A DNA stretch of 64,000 nucleotides from positions 1,798,001 through 1,862,000 of the forward strand of contig NZ_CP139976.1 of the NCBI RefSeq assembly GCF_034424625.1, in the 5' to 3' direction. Position numbers and translations under genes: made by a program. Under the pieces are notes generated by a model, which saw only the letters and a program-made list of their open reading frames with translations, was not told the origin of the DNA and did not search any database. How positions within the stretch are numbered: the stretch's first letter is position 1; every line of letters begins with the position of its first letter. Shown here piece by piece: positions 1 to 9,033 of the stretch. This DNA comes from Janthinobacterium lividum (lineage in GTDB: Bacteria > Pseudomonadota > Gammaproteobacteria > Burkholderiales > Burkholderiaceae_D).

Positions 1-105
1 CTGATGACGGGCGCCGCCATCGCCGTGCTGCCGCTGCTGCTGATGTTTTTTGTTGCCTCCAAGCGCCTGATCGAAGGGCTGACCCAGGGCGCCGTCAAAG
101 GCTGA
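1..105 (+). CDS. carbohydrate ABC transporter permease, C-terminal end (partial)
   Basis: Only the last 34 codons are in the window, ending in TGA at 103-105. The fragment has a hydrophobic helix followed by a basic tail ending in RLIEGLTQGAVKG. That is the usual ending of MalG-type inner-membrane permeases of sugar ABC importers. The stop overlaps the next start (TGATG), and a MalK-type ATPase lies two genes downstream, so this is probably the membrane component of the same importer. The family assignment rests on the short tail and the context. Confidence 0.7.
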   Translation: MMTGAAIAVLPLLLMFFVASKRLIEGLTQGAVKG

Positions 106-1511
106 TGCACTCACTTATTTCAACCCCTCACACTGATACCACCACCATGCATAACGACGACATTGACACCAATTTCCCCGCCACCTTCACCTGGGGCGTG
201 GCCACCAGCGCCTACCAGATCGAGGGCGCCGCCGCCATCGACGGCCGCGGCCCGTCCATCTGGGATACCTTCAGCCATACGGATGGCAAGATCATCGACG
301 GCAGCAATGGCGACGTGGCCTGCGACCACTATCACCGCTATGCCGAGGACGTGGAGCTGATCGCCAACCTGGGCGTGAACGCCTACCGCTTTTCCATGTC
401 CTGGTCGCGCGTGCAGCCGGCCGGTTCCGGCGCCTGGAACGAAGCGGGCTTCGACTTCTATGCGCGCCTGCTTGACGCCCTGGCCGCCAAGGGGCTCGAT
501 GCCCATTTGACCCTGTACCACTGGGACTTGCCGCAAGCCTTGCAGGACGAGGGCGGCTGGCTCAATCGCGCCACCTGCTACCACTTTGCCGCCTATGCGG
601 CCGAGGTGGCGCGCCGCTTCGGCCACAAGGTCGCCAGCATCGCCACCCATAACGAACCGTGGTGCACGGCCGTGCTGGGCCACGGCACGGGCCAGTTCGC
701 CCCCGGCATGGCCGATCCGGCCGCCGCCGTGCAAGTGTCGCACCACTTGCTGCTGTCGCACGGCTTGGCCATGCAGGCCATGCGCACGGTGAATGCGCCG
801 GCGAAGCTGGGCATCGTGCTCAATCAATGGACGGCCACACCGGCTACCGACAGTGCCCAGGACCGCGAACTGGCCGAACTCGAATATGCACGCTCGGTGC
901 AGTGGTATATGGACGCCATCTTCAAGGGCCGCTACCCGGCCCTGGCCCTGAAACACGCCGACGCTTCTGCTTTATTCATCTTTGAAAACGATTTCATGGA
1001 TATTAAACAGCCTATCGATTTCCTTGGCGTGAATTACTACACGCGCGCTTTCATGAGCGCCGAGACGCCGCCGCGCAAGCCCGAATGCAAGCTCGGGGTC
1101 AACGACATGGGCTGGGAAACCTATCCGCAAGGCTTGACGGAGCTGCTCGTGGGCCTGCACCGCGAATACCGGCTGCCGCCCGTCTACATCACGGAAAACG
1201 GCATGGCGGTTGCCGACAAGCCCGTCGACGGCAAGATTCATGACGAACCGCGCATCGAGTACGTGCAACTGCACCTGGATGCCTTGCGCGCCGTGATCGC
1301 GCAGGGCATCGACGTGCGCGGCTATTTCTACTGGAGCCTGATGGATAACTTCGAGTGGAACTCCGGCTACGCCAAGCGCTTCGGCATGCTGTACGTCGAT
1401 TACGCCACGCAGCAACGCAGTTTCAAGGACAGCGCCCTGTGGTACCGCGACTTCATCGCCGCGCAGCGCGCCGCGCATGCCGATGCGGCCGTCCTGGCCG
1501 GGGAGCACTGA
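105..1511 (+). CDS. bglB: GH1 beta-glucosidase
   Basis: A 468-residue cytoplasmic family 1 glycoside hydrolase that should cleave terminal beta-glucosides such as cellobiose. The N-terminal [13 protein letters not shown] block, the acid/base motif HNEP (Glu184) and the nucleophile motif ITENG (Glu364) are all present. The C-terminal W-S-L-M-D-N-F-E-W substrate-binding block is also there. Length is normal for the family. The start at 105 overlaps the permease stop and has AAAGG upstream; a second ATG at 147 begins nearer the conserved fold and cannot be excluded. It is translationally coupled to an ABC importer and followed by its ATPase, which suggests import of the disaccharide followed by intracellular hydrolysis. 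Confidence 0.93.
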   Translation: MHSLISTPHTDTTTMHNDDIDTNFPATFTWGVATSAYQIEGAAAIDGRGPSIWDTFSHTDGKIIDGSNGDVACDHYHRYAEDVELIANLGVNAYRFSMSWSRVQPAGSGAWNEAGFDFYARLLDALAAKGLDAHLTLYHWDLPQALQDEGGWLNRATCYHFAAYAAEVARRFGHKVASIATHNEPWCTAVLGHGTGQFAPGMADPAAAVQVSHHLLLSHGLAMQAMRTVNAPAKLGIVLNQWTATPATDSAQDRELAELEYARSVQWYMDAIFKGRYPALALKHADASALFIFENDFMDIKQPIDFLGVNYYTRAFMSAETPPRKPECKLGVNDMGWETYPQGLTELLVGLHREYRLPPVYITENGMAVADKPVDGKIHDEPRIEYVQLHLDALRAVIAQGIDVRGYFYWSLMDNFEWNSGYAKRFGMLYVDYATQQRSFKDSALWYRDFIAAQRAAHADAAVLAGEH

Positions 1512-1512
1512 C

Positions 1513-2565
1513 ATGGCCGCCATTTCCCTGCGCGGCATCCGCAAGACCTACGGCGACGGCCCGGAAATCGTCAAGGGCCTGGACCTTGATATCCATGACG
1601 GCGAATTCATGGTCTTCGTGGGACCGTCCGGCTGCGGCAAGTCGACCCTGCTGCGCATGATCGCGGGACTGGAAGACATCAGCGCGGGCCAGCTGCGCAT
1701 CGGCGACCTGCTGGCCAACGACGTGGCGCCGGCAGAGCGGGGCATCGCCATGGTCTTCCAGAGCTACGCCCTGTATCCGCACATGACGGCGCGCGACAAC
1801 ATGGGCTTTGCCCTCAAATTGGCGGGCAAGGGGGAGGCCGAAGTGCGCGCCGCCGTCGGCAAGGTGGCCGAGATTTTGCAGATCACGCACCTGCTTGACC
1901 GCAAACCCAAGGCCTTGTCCGGGGGCGAACGCCAGCGCGTGGCCATCGGCCGCTCCATCGTGCGCCAGCCCAAGGTATTCCTGTTTGACGAGCCGCTGTC
2001 CAACCTCGATGCCTCGCTGCGCGTGCAGACGCGCATCGAGCTGGCCAAGCTGCACCAGGAACTGGGCACCACGATGATCTACGTGACGCACGACCAGGTC
2101 GAGGCCATGACCCTCGGCGACAGGGTCGCCGTCTTCCACGGCGGCCACCTGGAGCAGGTGGGCGCGCCCCTGGACCTGTACCGCCATCCGGCCAGCCAGT
2201 TCGTGGCCGGCTTCATCGGCGCGCTGCGCATGAATTTTTTGCCGTGCGCCGCCGTCCCGGCGCTGGCCAGCCAGCTTGGTGGCGAGGCGGGCATGCTGGT
2301 CGGCATACGTCCGGAACACCTGCGGCTGGTGCCGCGCGAGGAGGGTTACGGCGCCACCGTCACCCTGATCGAGCAGCTGGGCGATGCGCAAATCATCCAC
2401 GCGACGCTCGATGGCTGTATTGACGGCGGCCCGCACGCGGTGGCCATCAAGCTGCACGGCGAGGCGCGCCATGCGCTGGCGCAGGGCAGCGCCATCGGCT
2501 TTGCGCCGGAAGAAGGCCATGCCTTTCTATTCGACACGGCCGGGCGCGCCGTGGCTACCCATTGA
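1513..2565 (+). CDS. sugar ABC transporter ATP-binding protein (MalK/UgpC type)
   Basis: A 350-residue ATPase that energises a carbohydrate importer. It has Walker A GPSGCGKS (about residue 37), the signature LSGGERQR (about 135), Walker [14 protein letters not shown] (about 155) and a C-terminal TOBE-like regulatory region with the IRPEHL motif typical of MalK/UgpC/MsmX proteins. The ATG at 1513 begins [14 protein letters not shown], two bases after the beta-glucosidase stop. An in-frame upstream start would lie inside that gene and is not needed. One such ATPase can serve several permease pairs, so its substrate is inferred from the neighbours. Confidence 0.93.
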   Translation: MAAISLRGIRKTYGDGPEIVKGLDLDIHDGEFMVFVGPSGCGKSTLLRMIAGLEDISAGQLRIGDLLANDVAPAERGIAMVFQSYALYPHMTARDNMGFALKLAGKGEAEVRAAVGKVAEILQITHLLDRKPKALSGGERQRVAIGRSIVRQPKVFLFDEPLSNLDASLRVQTRIELAKLHQELGTTMIYVTHDQVEAMTLGDRVAVFHGGHLEQVGAPLDLYRHPASQFVAGFIGALRMNFLPCAAVPALASQLGGEAGMLVGIRPEHLRLVPREEGYGATVTLIEQLGDAQIIHATLDGCIDGGPHAVAIKLHGEARHALAQGSAIGFAPEEGHAFLFDTAGRAVATH

Positions 2566-2672
2566 CCCCGCACGGAGGCGACATGACTTCAGATTGACAC
2601 CCAAAAAATGTGCAGCAGTAGCCAAAGAGCTATGTGATCATCATTCAACCAGCGGTACAGGAGACAACAACA

Positions 2673-5123
2673 ATGCAACAGCTCAAACGCAATACCATCG
2701 CCCTCAGCCTGGCGCATGCGACATTCGCCCAGTTCATCTTGCTGGGCAGCGGCGCCGCCATGGCCCAGGACACTGCGGCCGCGGACGCGGCAAAACCGGC
2801 CTCAGAACAGATGGACCGCATCGTCGTCACGGCCACGCGCCGCAACACCTTCGTGCAGGAGACGCCGCTGGCCGTCACCGCCTTCAACCAGGACACCCTG
2901 CAAAACAACCAGGTCAAGGATCTGGCGTCGCTGGCCACCATGGTACCCAGCCTCGTCGTCGAGCAGCATGGCGACTCGGGCGGCGTGCACGTCTACATGC
3001 GCGGCGTCGGTTCGGCCAACCACACGGAGCTGGGCGACCCGGCCGTCGCCTTTTATGTCGACGGCGTGTATTCGCCGCGTCCGCAGGGCGCCACGGCGCT
3101 GATGTATGACCTGTCGCACGTCGAGGTGGCGCGCGGACCGCAGGGCACCCTGAACGGCCGCAATTCCACGGCAGGTGCCGTCAACCTCGTGTCGGCCGCG
3201 CCGAGCACGGCCAAGTTCATGGGTTCGGCCGGCATCACGGTGGGCGACAAGCGCCATTTGCAGACGCAGGGCATGATCAATATCCCGTTTTCCGACGACG
3301 TGGCGCTGCGCATCGCCGCCATCAAGGATAGCCACGACGGTACGGTGGATTTCCGCCGCGGCTCGAACGTTATGCCGGGCACGGCCAAGTATGGCGCCGG
3401 CGACCAGATGGGCGTGCGCGCCTCGCTGCTGTGGAAGTTCACGCCGCAACTGCGCGGCACGTTCATCGCCGACTACTTTCTCGACCAGGGCGCCGGCAAC
3501 GTGTACCTGGCGGCCGAACCGAAACGGGGCGAGAAGCTGCGCTCGGCACTGATCGACACGCCGGGCACCCTCGACCAGTCGATTTTGACCTACAAGGGCA
3601 AGCTCAATTACAAGCCGACCGATGCGCTGGACTTCACCTACCTGGGCAGCTGGAGCCGCTACAAGCGCCAGAACAGCAACGATGCCGATGCGGGCCTGTT
3701 CCCCGGCTTCAAGTCGGAAAACCGCACCGACTGGGCGCAGTTCGACAGCTATTCGCACGAGCTGCAGGCGCGCTCGGACGACGATGCGCCGTTCCAGTGG
3801 GTGGCCGGCCTGTTCCTGTTCAATGAAAAGAACAAGGTGCGCTTCGATATCGACCGCAGCCAGATTTCGCAGGCCGCCGTGCAGCAGGATATCGCCAACG
3901 GCGCCGTGATCTTCGTGCAGCCGACCGTGGGCCAGTATGCCTCGGCCATGTCCTTCATCCAGGGCGACCGCCAGCTCAAATCAAAGGCCGTATTCGGCCA
4001 GGTCAGCCAGCAAGTGACGGACCAGATCAAGCTGACGGCCGGCGCGCGCTACACGAAAGACCATAAATTCGACGTCGGTGGCAAGAACTGGGCTTGCCCG
4101 AACTGGCCTGCCAACACGCCGCTGGGCACCACCGTGCTCACGCCCGATCAACTGGCGCAGCTGGTCACGCCGGGCACGGGCCTGGCCAATACGCACAATA
4201 TCGGTCCTGGCGGCGCCATCACGGCGGCGACCTGCGGCAATACGCCGGGCGACAATACGGCCGACCTGAAATACGGCCAGGCCACCTGGCTGGGCCGCAT
4301 CGAGTACAAGCTGCGCTCCGATATCCTGCTGTTCGGCTCCGTGACGACGGGTTTCCATTCGCCTGCCATCGGCGACGGCGGCGCCACCACCAAGCCGGAA
4401 AAGCTGACCAGCTATGAAATCGGCTTCAAGTCCGACCTGCTGAACCGCGAACTGACGCTGAACCTCGATGCCTTCCTGATGAAGTACAAGGACAAGCTCG
4501 AGTCGCAGGTGGTCAACAGCGTGCTGGCCAACTTCAATGCGGCCGGCGCCACCGTCAAGGGCCTGGAAGCGGAATGGGTGTGGCGGCCAACGAAGGTCGA
4601 CCGTCTGACGGGTAACGCCACTTGGTTGAAAGCCGTGTATGACGACTTCATGTCGTGCGACGTCGATGCGGCGCGCGCGAATGGCCAGTCCTGCGGTTCG
4701 ACGGCGCCATTGGTGAACGTGGGCGGCAGCACCATGAAGCATGCGCCGAAGTTTTCCACGACCGTCCAGTACGAGCATGATTTCAATGTTGCCGGCGGCC
4801 AGCTCACGCCGCGCGCCTCGGTGCATTATGAAACCATGTCGTATGTGGGCGCGGGCGCGTTCAACGGCGACGTGCCGGGCCATGCCGGCGTCAAGCGCCA
4901 GGAAGCCTACACGACCCTGGACCTGAGCCTGCGCTTCCAGCCGGCGAACAAGGCCTACACGGTGGAAGCGTTCGTGCAGAACGCCACGGACAAGGCGGTC
5001 AAGCTGGACGTCAATGAAATCTGCACGGACGTCGGCATGCCATGCCAGCCCACGCAGCAGATCTACGGCGCCTTCTATAACGCGCCGCGCACCTTTGGCG
5101 CGCGCGTGTCGATGAAGTTCTGA
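2673..5123 (+). CDS. TonB-dependent outer-membrane receptor, probably for a glucoside
   Basis: An 816-residue TonB-dependent receptor. It has a signal peptide ending AMAQ, a TonB-box-like MDRIVVTATRR, and a plug domain with the conserved V-E-V-A-R-G-P-Q-G-T-L-N-G-R-N-S block. A 22-strand-type barrel follows, ending in Phe (SMKF) as outer-membrane barrels do. The start at 2673 is preceded by CAGGAG; the ORF is open further upstream, but that stretch has no signal-peptide logic. Position after a beta-glucosidase and sugar importer suggests uptake of an oligosaccharide or aryl glucoside across the outer membrane. Substrate cannot be read from the sequence, and an iron chelate remains possible. 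Confidence 0.85.
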   Translation: MQQLKRNTIALSLAHATFAQFILLGSGAAMAQDTAAADAAKPASEQMDRIVVTATRRNTFVQETPLAVTAFNQDTLQNNQVKDLASLATMVPSLVVEQHGDSGGVHVYMRGVGSANHTELGDPAVAFYVDGVYSPRPQGATALMYDLSHVEVARGPQGTLNGRNSTAGAVNLVSAAPSTAKFMGSAGITVGDKRHLQTQGMINIPFSDDVALRIAAIKDSHDGTVDFRRGSNVMPGTAKYGAGDQMGVRASLLWKFTPQLRGTFIADYFLDQGAGNVYLAAEPKRGEKLRSALIDTPGTLDQSILTYKGKLNYKPTDALDFTYLGSWSRYKRQNSNDADAGLFPGFKSENRTDWAQFDSYSHELQARSDDDAPFQWVAGLFLFNEKNKVRFDIDRSQISQAAVQQDIANGAVIFVQPTVGQYASAMSFIQGDRQLKSKAVFGQVSQQVTDQIKLTAGARYTKDHKFDVGGKNWACPNWPANTPLGTTVLTPDQLAQLVTPGTGLANTHNIGPGGAITAATCGNTPGDNTADLKYGQATWLGRIEYKLRSDILLFGSVTTGFHSPAIGDGGATTKPEKLTSYEIGFKSDLLNRELTLNLDAFLMKYKDKLESQVVNSVLANFNAAGATVKGLEAEWVWRPTKVDRLTGNATWLKAVYDDFMSCDVDAARANGQSCGSTAPLVNVGGSTMKHAPKFSTTVQYEHDFNVAGGQLTPRASVHYETMSYVGAGAFNGDVPGHAGVKRQEAYTTLDLSLRFQPANKAYTVEAFVQNATDKAVKLDVNEICTDVGMPCQPTQQIYGAFYNAPRTFGARVSMKF

Positions 5124-5179
5124 TGGCGTAGGGTGAAAGAGCAGTCGCAGTAGCAGTCCACTCAGTAGGGTAGGTGTTG

Positions 5180-5206
5180 GGCCGGGGAGCTTCCCCGGCC
5201 TTTTTT
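5180..5206 (+). terminator. rho-independent terminator after the TonB receptor
   Basis: A GC-rich stem (GGCCGGGGA pairing with TCCCCGGCC) is followed directly by six T residues. It ends the plus-strand glucoside block. The T-run touches the xseA stop codon on the opposite strand. Confidence 0.88.
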
Positions 5207-5207
5207 A

Positions 5208-6569
5208 TTATTCCAGGGTGGCTTGCACGCTGGCGATGCCGATCTGCGCGCTGCCTTCGGCCAGGCGCACATTGACGTTCTGGCGCGCCTGCAGCTGCGC
5301 CGGCGAGCGGACGATCGCCCCTTTCTCATCGCGCAGGATGGCGTAGCCGCGTTCCAGCGTGCGCTGGGGATTCAACAGCTCCAGCTGCGCCGCCAGGCCA
5401 TCGAGGCGGTGGCGCCGCTGTCCCAGCTGCTGCGCCATGGCCGCGCCGCCGCGCCGCTGCATTTCTTCCAGGCGCGCGCGCGGCGCCGCGACGTCGGGCC
5501 GCAAGGCCGCCCAGCGCGCACGCAGGCGTTCGAGTGCGTACTGCGACTGGTTCACGGGCGCGCGCGCCGCATGCGTCATGGCCGTCGACAGGGCCAGCAG
5601 CTGCAAACGCTGCTGCTGCAGCTGCGCCTTCGGGTTGAGCAGGCGGCGGCTGTGGCGGTCCAGGGTCTGCGCCGCGTCGTCGAGGCTGCGGCGCATGGCG
5701 CGGCGCAGGTCGGCCGCATCGGCGCGCAGGGAAGCCATCCAGTCGGCGCGCGGCGTGGCCGCCAGTTCGGCCGCCGCCGTCGGCGTGGCAGCGCGCAGGT
5801 CGGCCGCGAAGTCGGCGATGGTGAAATCCGTCTCGTGTCCCACGCCGCTGATCACGGGCATGGAACAATCGGCAATCGCGTGGGCCACGGCTTCATCGTT
5901 GAACGACCACAAATCTTCGATACTGCCGCCGCCACGGCACACCAGCAGCACGTCGCACTCGGCCCTTGTGGATGCCGTGCGGATGGCGTGCGCGATCTTT
6001 TCCGGCGCCTGCTGCCCCTGGACGGGCGTGGGGTAGAGGATGATGGAGACGTGCGGCGCGCGGCGCTTGAGCGCGATCAGCACGTCGCGCAGGGCGGCCG
6101 CCTGCGGGCTGGTGACGATGCCGATGCTGCGCGCGAACATGGGGATGGCGCGCTTGCGTTCCTGGTCGAACAGCCCCTGCGCGGCCAGCTTTTCCTTCAG
6201 GCGCTGGAACGCTTCATACAGGGCCCCCACGCCGGCGCGGCGGATGGCTTCCACGTTGATCTGGTAATCGCCGCGCGCGCCGTACAGGGTGACGAGGGCG
6301 CGCACTTCCACCTTGTCGCCTTCGCGCGGCGTGAAGCCGGCAAACTGGGCGCGGCCGCGGAACATCACGGCGCGCACCTGGGCGCCATCATCTTTTAATG
6401 TGAAATACCAGTGGCCGGACGCGGCGCGCGTGAAGTTGGAAATCTCGCCGGCGATCCATGTCAGGGGAAACGAGCGCTCAAGCAGGCGCGCGACGGCCTG
6501 GTTCAGGGCGCTGACGGTCAGCACGGGCGGGGCGGCAAAGCCGCTGTCAGTTGGAGTATCGGTCATCAT
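5208..6569 (-). CDS. xseA: exodeoxyribonuclease VII large subunit
   Basis: A 453-residue large subunit of exonuclease VII, which with XseB degrades single-stranded DNA to oligonucleotides. Near the N-terminus is the OB-fold ([12 protein letters not shown], then H-W-Y-F-T-L-K-D). The catalytic-region motifs [27 protein letters not shown] and [11 protein letters not shown] follow. A long helical region leads to the C-terminal GYAILRD block. Length is normal. It diverges from exbB across the DnaA-box array and could share control with it. The start is MM; either Met is possible. Confidence 0.97.
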   Translation of the reverse strand: MMTDTPTDSGFAAPPVLTVSALNQAVARLLERSFPLTWIAGEISNFTRAASGHWYFTLKDDGAQVRAVMFRGRAQFAGFTPREGDKVEVRALVTLYGARGDYQINVEAIRRAGVGALYEAFQRLKEKLAAQGLFDQERKRAIPMFARSIGIVTSPQAAALRDVLIALKRRAPHVSIILYPTPVQGQQAPEKIAHAIRTASTRAECDVLLVCRGGGSIEDLWSFNDEAVAHAIADCSMPVISGVGHETDFTIADFAADLRAATPTAAAELAATPRADWMASLRADAADLRRAMRRSLDDAAQTLDRHSRRLLNPKAQLQQQRLQLLALSTAMTHAARAPVNQSQYALERLRARWAALRPDVAAPRARLEEMQRRGGAAMAQQLGQRRHRLDGLAAQLELLNPQRTLERGYAILRDEKGAIVRSPAQLQARQNVNVRLAEGSAQIGIASVQATLE

Positions 6570-6689
6570 CTGGTGCTATGGGGGAGGGAACTGTCCACAT
6601 ATTATCGGCGAGGTCATGCTTATGTCATATATCGTGCAAAACAACAAGTTCTATTTCTAAGTATTTGATTTTATGATGAATTCCCGTAT

Positions 6690-7713
6690 GCCTGATTTGC
6701 GTGCACAGGGAAAAAAACCTTTAATATCAAGCACATCAGTAAAGCCTCTGCCACTTACGCACAAAGTTATCCACAGAAAGTGTGCGGAACTTTTTGCCTT
6801 GGACAAACGTTGCCTGACAAGCCAGCATTGAGCGATAAAAGTGCCGTGCTACATTTTTGCGCACGGAAATAAAGTGTATAGGAATCAAGCGCTTAGTATG
6901 CCATGCATGGCCTTGCGCACAATCTTATCCACAAAAAATGTGCAGAACTCTGGCACAGCGCCTGATTTATCCACCGGAACGCCCATGGCATGGCTTGCCT
7001 GAATTTTGCGCAGCATAAAAATAGCCATATAAATCAAGGGTATAGCATCACGCCGTACGCCTTGCTCACAATCTTATCCACAGAATGTGTGCAAAACTGC
7101 ATAAACCGTTTCGCCTTTTCACCGGCTTTTCCACTGCACGACCAGAGCATTCCTCTGCCTCATTTTTCAGCATTGAAAAAAACTCCTTTAAAATCAATGC
7201 TCTTACATGGAGTCAATCCGCTTGCTCACAATCTTATCCACACTTTATGTGTGGAACTGCCTTCACGCTTAAAAACTGCCGTGTTGAAGTGAAATCGGAC
7301 GCCGAAAACCCTGCTTTTCAGGCCGTGCTACATTTTTATGCATGACAATAAAAACGATATAAATCAATGTACTTGGCGCCTATCTTTGAGCTTGCGCACA
7401 ATCTTGTCCACAGATTGTGTGCAGAACTTTTACGGCCACTATGCCGCGTATCGCACACCCGCTGCCACTTTTTTACTCATTGATTTAATTTCCTTTAAAA
7501 TCAATGGCTTAATTGAATTCCTGGGCTTTGCGCACAATCTTGTCCACAGTAAATGTGCAGAACTCTTCAGGTGTTGATTTATTGATATTGACTACTGCCG
7601 TTAAGCTGCTATGCCTGTATTTTGCGCAGTTCTATAATCTGCATATAAATCAATGACTTGCCTGATGGACTTCATGCTTGCTCACAATCTTATCCACATA
7701 AAATGTGCAAAAC
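6690..7713 (+). repeat. array of seven IHF/DnaA-box units (datA- or DARS-like)
   Basis: Seven imperfect units spaced 136-170 bp apart fill the xseA-exbB intergenic region. DnaA boxes (TTATCCACA, or TTGTCCACA in units 5 and 6) start at 6767, 6925, 7074, 7234, 7404, 7540 and 7690. In every unit exactly 5 nt separate this box from an inverted degenerate box (TGTGCAGAA or a variant). ATCAA motifs begin 41 nt upstream of each box (40 in unit 6), at 6726, 6884, 7033, 7193, 7363, 7500 and 7649. Units 2, 6 and 7 match the IHF consensus WATCAANNNNTTR in full, and A/T-rich tracts precede the ATCAA. Flanking GCGCACA and TGTGC arms form a longer inverted repeat. Spacing inside units is rigid and spacing between units is loose, so the unit itself appears to be selected. 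E. coli datA and DARS combine DnaA boxes with IHF; the assignment here is inference. No gene was recognised in this stretch. Confidence 0.85.
6967..6975 (+). promoter_or_regulatory. near-consensus DnaA box between units 2 and 3
   Basis: TTATCCACC differs from the strict DnaA box at the last base. It lies outside the regular unit spacing and lacks the paired inverted box, so it may be an accidental or weak extra site. Confidence 0.35.
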
Positions 7714-7744
7714 CGGGCACTGGCGGTGGGCGTCCGCTGCGCCG

Positions 7745-7753
7745 TGTGGACAA
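7745..7753 (-). promoter_or_regulatory. reverse-oriented DnaA box upstream of exbB
   Basis: TGTGGACAA on the plus strand reads TTGTCCACA on the minus strand, the same box variant as in units 5 and 6. It is the only strict box facing the other way and sits between the array and exbB. A TACAAT hexamer at 7844-7849 is a possible -10 element for exbB, without a convincing -35. Confidence 0.5.
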
Positions 7754-7897
7754 CTGCCATGCGGGCGCCACTTGCCGCCGGCGCGGCAACGCGCTACATT
7801 GCGCCATTCCTGCGCGGACGTACAATCGGTCTTCGGCGCTCGGTACAATACAGGCTGTTCGGGCGGTCCATCGCCTTCCCTTTTCCAGGAGTTTCTT

Positions 7898-8503
7898 TTG
7901 CTCGCTATATTTCAAGCCGCTGGCTGGCCCATCTGGCTGTTGTTGATCGCTTCCATCGTCGCCCTGGCCCTGATCATCGAGCGCCTGCTGTATTTGCGCC
8001 GCGTCAAGATACTGCCCCGCAAGCTGTTTGATGAAGTGGCGCAGGTGTATCGCAGCGGCAAGATCACGCCGGACACGGTGGCCAAGCTGGAAGACAACTC
8101 GCCGCTGGGCGTGGTGCTGGCCGCCGCCCTGCGCAACGTCGACGCGCCACGCGAGGTGATGAAGGAATCGATCGAAGAGGCGGGCAGCGGCGTGGCCCAC
8201 ACGCTGGAGCGTTTCCTGACGACCCTGGGCACCATCGCCACCCTGGCTCCGCTGATGGGCCTGTTTGGCACGGTGGTGGGCATGATCGAAATCTTCGGCT
8301 CGCAAAACGCCAGCGGCTCCAATCCCGCACAGTTGGCCCACGGCATCTCGGTGGCCCTGTATAACACGGGCTTTGGCCTGGCCATCGCCATGCCGACCCT
8401 GGTCTTCTACCGCCATTTCCGCGCCCTCGTCGACAGCTTCGTCATTGACATGGAGCAGCAAGCGGTCAAGTTCGTCGACATCGTCCACAGTGGCCGCAAA
8501 TGA
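7898..8503 (+). CDS. exbB: MotA/TolQ/ExbB proton channel family protein
   Basis: A 201-residue inner-membrane protein of the ExbB/TolQ family, which with ExbD converts proton-motive force into TonB (or Tol) movement. An N-terminal membrane segment (G-W-P-I-W-L-L-L-I-A-S) is followed by a cytoplasmic loop. Two C-terminal helices carry the G-T-I-A-T-L-A-P-L-M-G-L-F-G-T-V-V-G-M and Y-N-T-G-F-G-L-A-I-A motifs. The frame stays open upstream into the DnaA array, but a TTG start at 7898 behind AGGAG gives the normal family length and N-terminus. It overlaps exbD by 4 bp and heads the exbB-exbD-lpxK-trm112-kdsB-adk run. The energised partner may be TonB, given the receptors in this window. Confidence 0.9.
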   Translation: MLAIFQAAGWPIWLLLIASIVALALIIERLLYLRRVKILPRKLFDEVAQVYRSGKITPDTVAKLEDNSPLGVVLAAALRNVDAPREVMKESIEEAGSGVAHTLERFLTTLGTIATLAPLMGLFGTVVGMIEIFGSQNASGSNPAQLAHGISVALYNTGFGLAIAMPTLVFYRHFRALVDSFVIDMEQQAVKFVDIVHSGRK

Positions 8504-8940
8504 ACTTCCGCAAAGGCAAGGGGCGTGAAGACCCCGAAATCAACCTGATCCCGTTCATCGACGTGCTGCTGGTGATCCTGATCTTCCTCATGGTCAGCAC
8601 TACCTACAGCAAGTTCACGGAGCTGCAGATCACCTTGCCGACGGCCGACGCCGAGCAAGCCAAGGAAAAGCCGCAGCAGATCGACGTCACCATCGATGCC
8701 AAGGGCAATTACACGGTCAACCGCGAGCCCGTCTCGTTCCGCGACGTGGCCGGCCTGGCCGACGCCCTGCAAAGCGCGGCCAAGGCTGCCAATGGCGGCA
8801 AGGCACCCGCGCAGACGCCCGTGGTGGTGGTCAACGCCGACCAGTTCGCCATGCACCAGATGGTCATCCACGTGATGGAAGCGGCGCGCCTGGCCGGCTA
8901 TGAAAAGCTGACGTTTGCGGCGCAGGCGGGTGGCAAGTAA
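8500..8940 (+). CDS. exbD: ExbD/TolR family biopolymer transport protein
   Basis: A 146-residue protein anchored by one N-terminal membrane helix. The segment NLIPFIDVLLVILIFLMVS carries the Asp that ExbD/TolR proteins use for proton coupling. The rest is a periplasmic domain (I-T-L-P-T-A ... V-V-V-N-A-D). The ATG overlaps the exbB stop in ATGA, so the two are coupled. It should form the proton channel complex with ExbB. Confidence 0.93.
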   Translation: MNFRKGKGREDPEINLIPFIDVLLVILIFLMVSTTYSKFTELQITLPTADAEQAKEKPQQIDVTIDAKGNYTVNREPVSFRDVAGLADALQSAAKAANGGKAPAQTPVVVVNADQFAMHQMVIHVMEAARLAGYEKLTFAAQAGGK

Positions 8941-8969
8941 GGCCAACCTCCAACCCCAACCGAAGTGCC

Positions 8970-8996
8970 GGGGTCGGACCCTCAGGGTCCGACCCC
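8970..8996. repeat. 27-bp perfect palindrome (REP-like)
   Basis: The arms GGGGTCGGACCCT and AGGGTCCGACCCC are exact reverse complements around one central base. It lies between exbD and lpxK, 30 bp after the exbD stop, with no T-run to make it a classical terminator. Similar palindromes are dispersed in related genomes as far as I recall; no second copy was seen in this window. Confidence 0.65.
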
Positions 8997-9033
8997 AGGT
9001 GTCGATTTTGGGTTCCAATTTTAGTTGACACGC

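Noticed and set aside
2583..2597. A five-codon ORF (ATG ACT TCA GAT TGA) with GGAGG in front, after the ABC ATPase gene
   Set aside because: Too short to support as a gene; it may be the residue of a lost gene but nothing else remains.
6990..7577. Short plus-strand ORFs inside the DnaA-box array
   Set aside because: Each translates the repeat (recurrent A-H-N-L or S-Q-S-Y blocks), lacks a ribosome site and differs between units. The constraint is on the DNA sites.
7658..7897. N-terminal extension of exbB into the array
   Set aside because: The extra 80 residues are unlike any ExbB protein; the TTG at 7898 gives the normal start.
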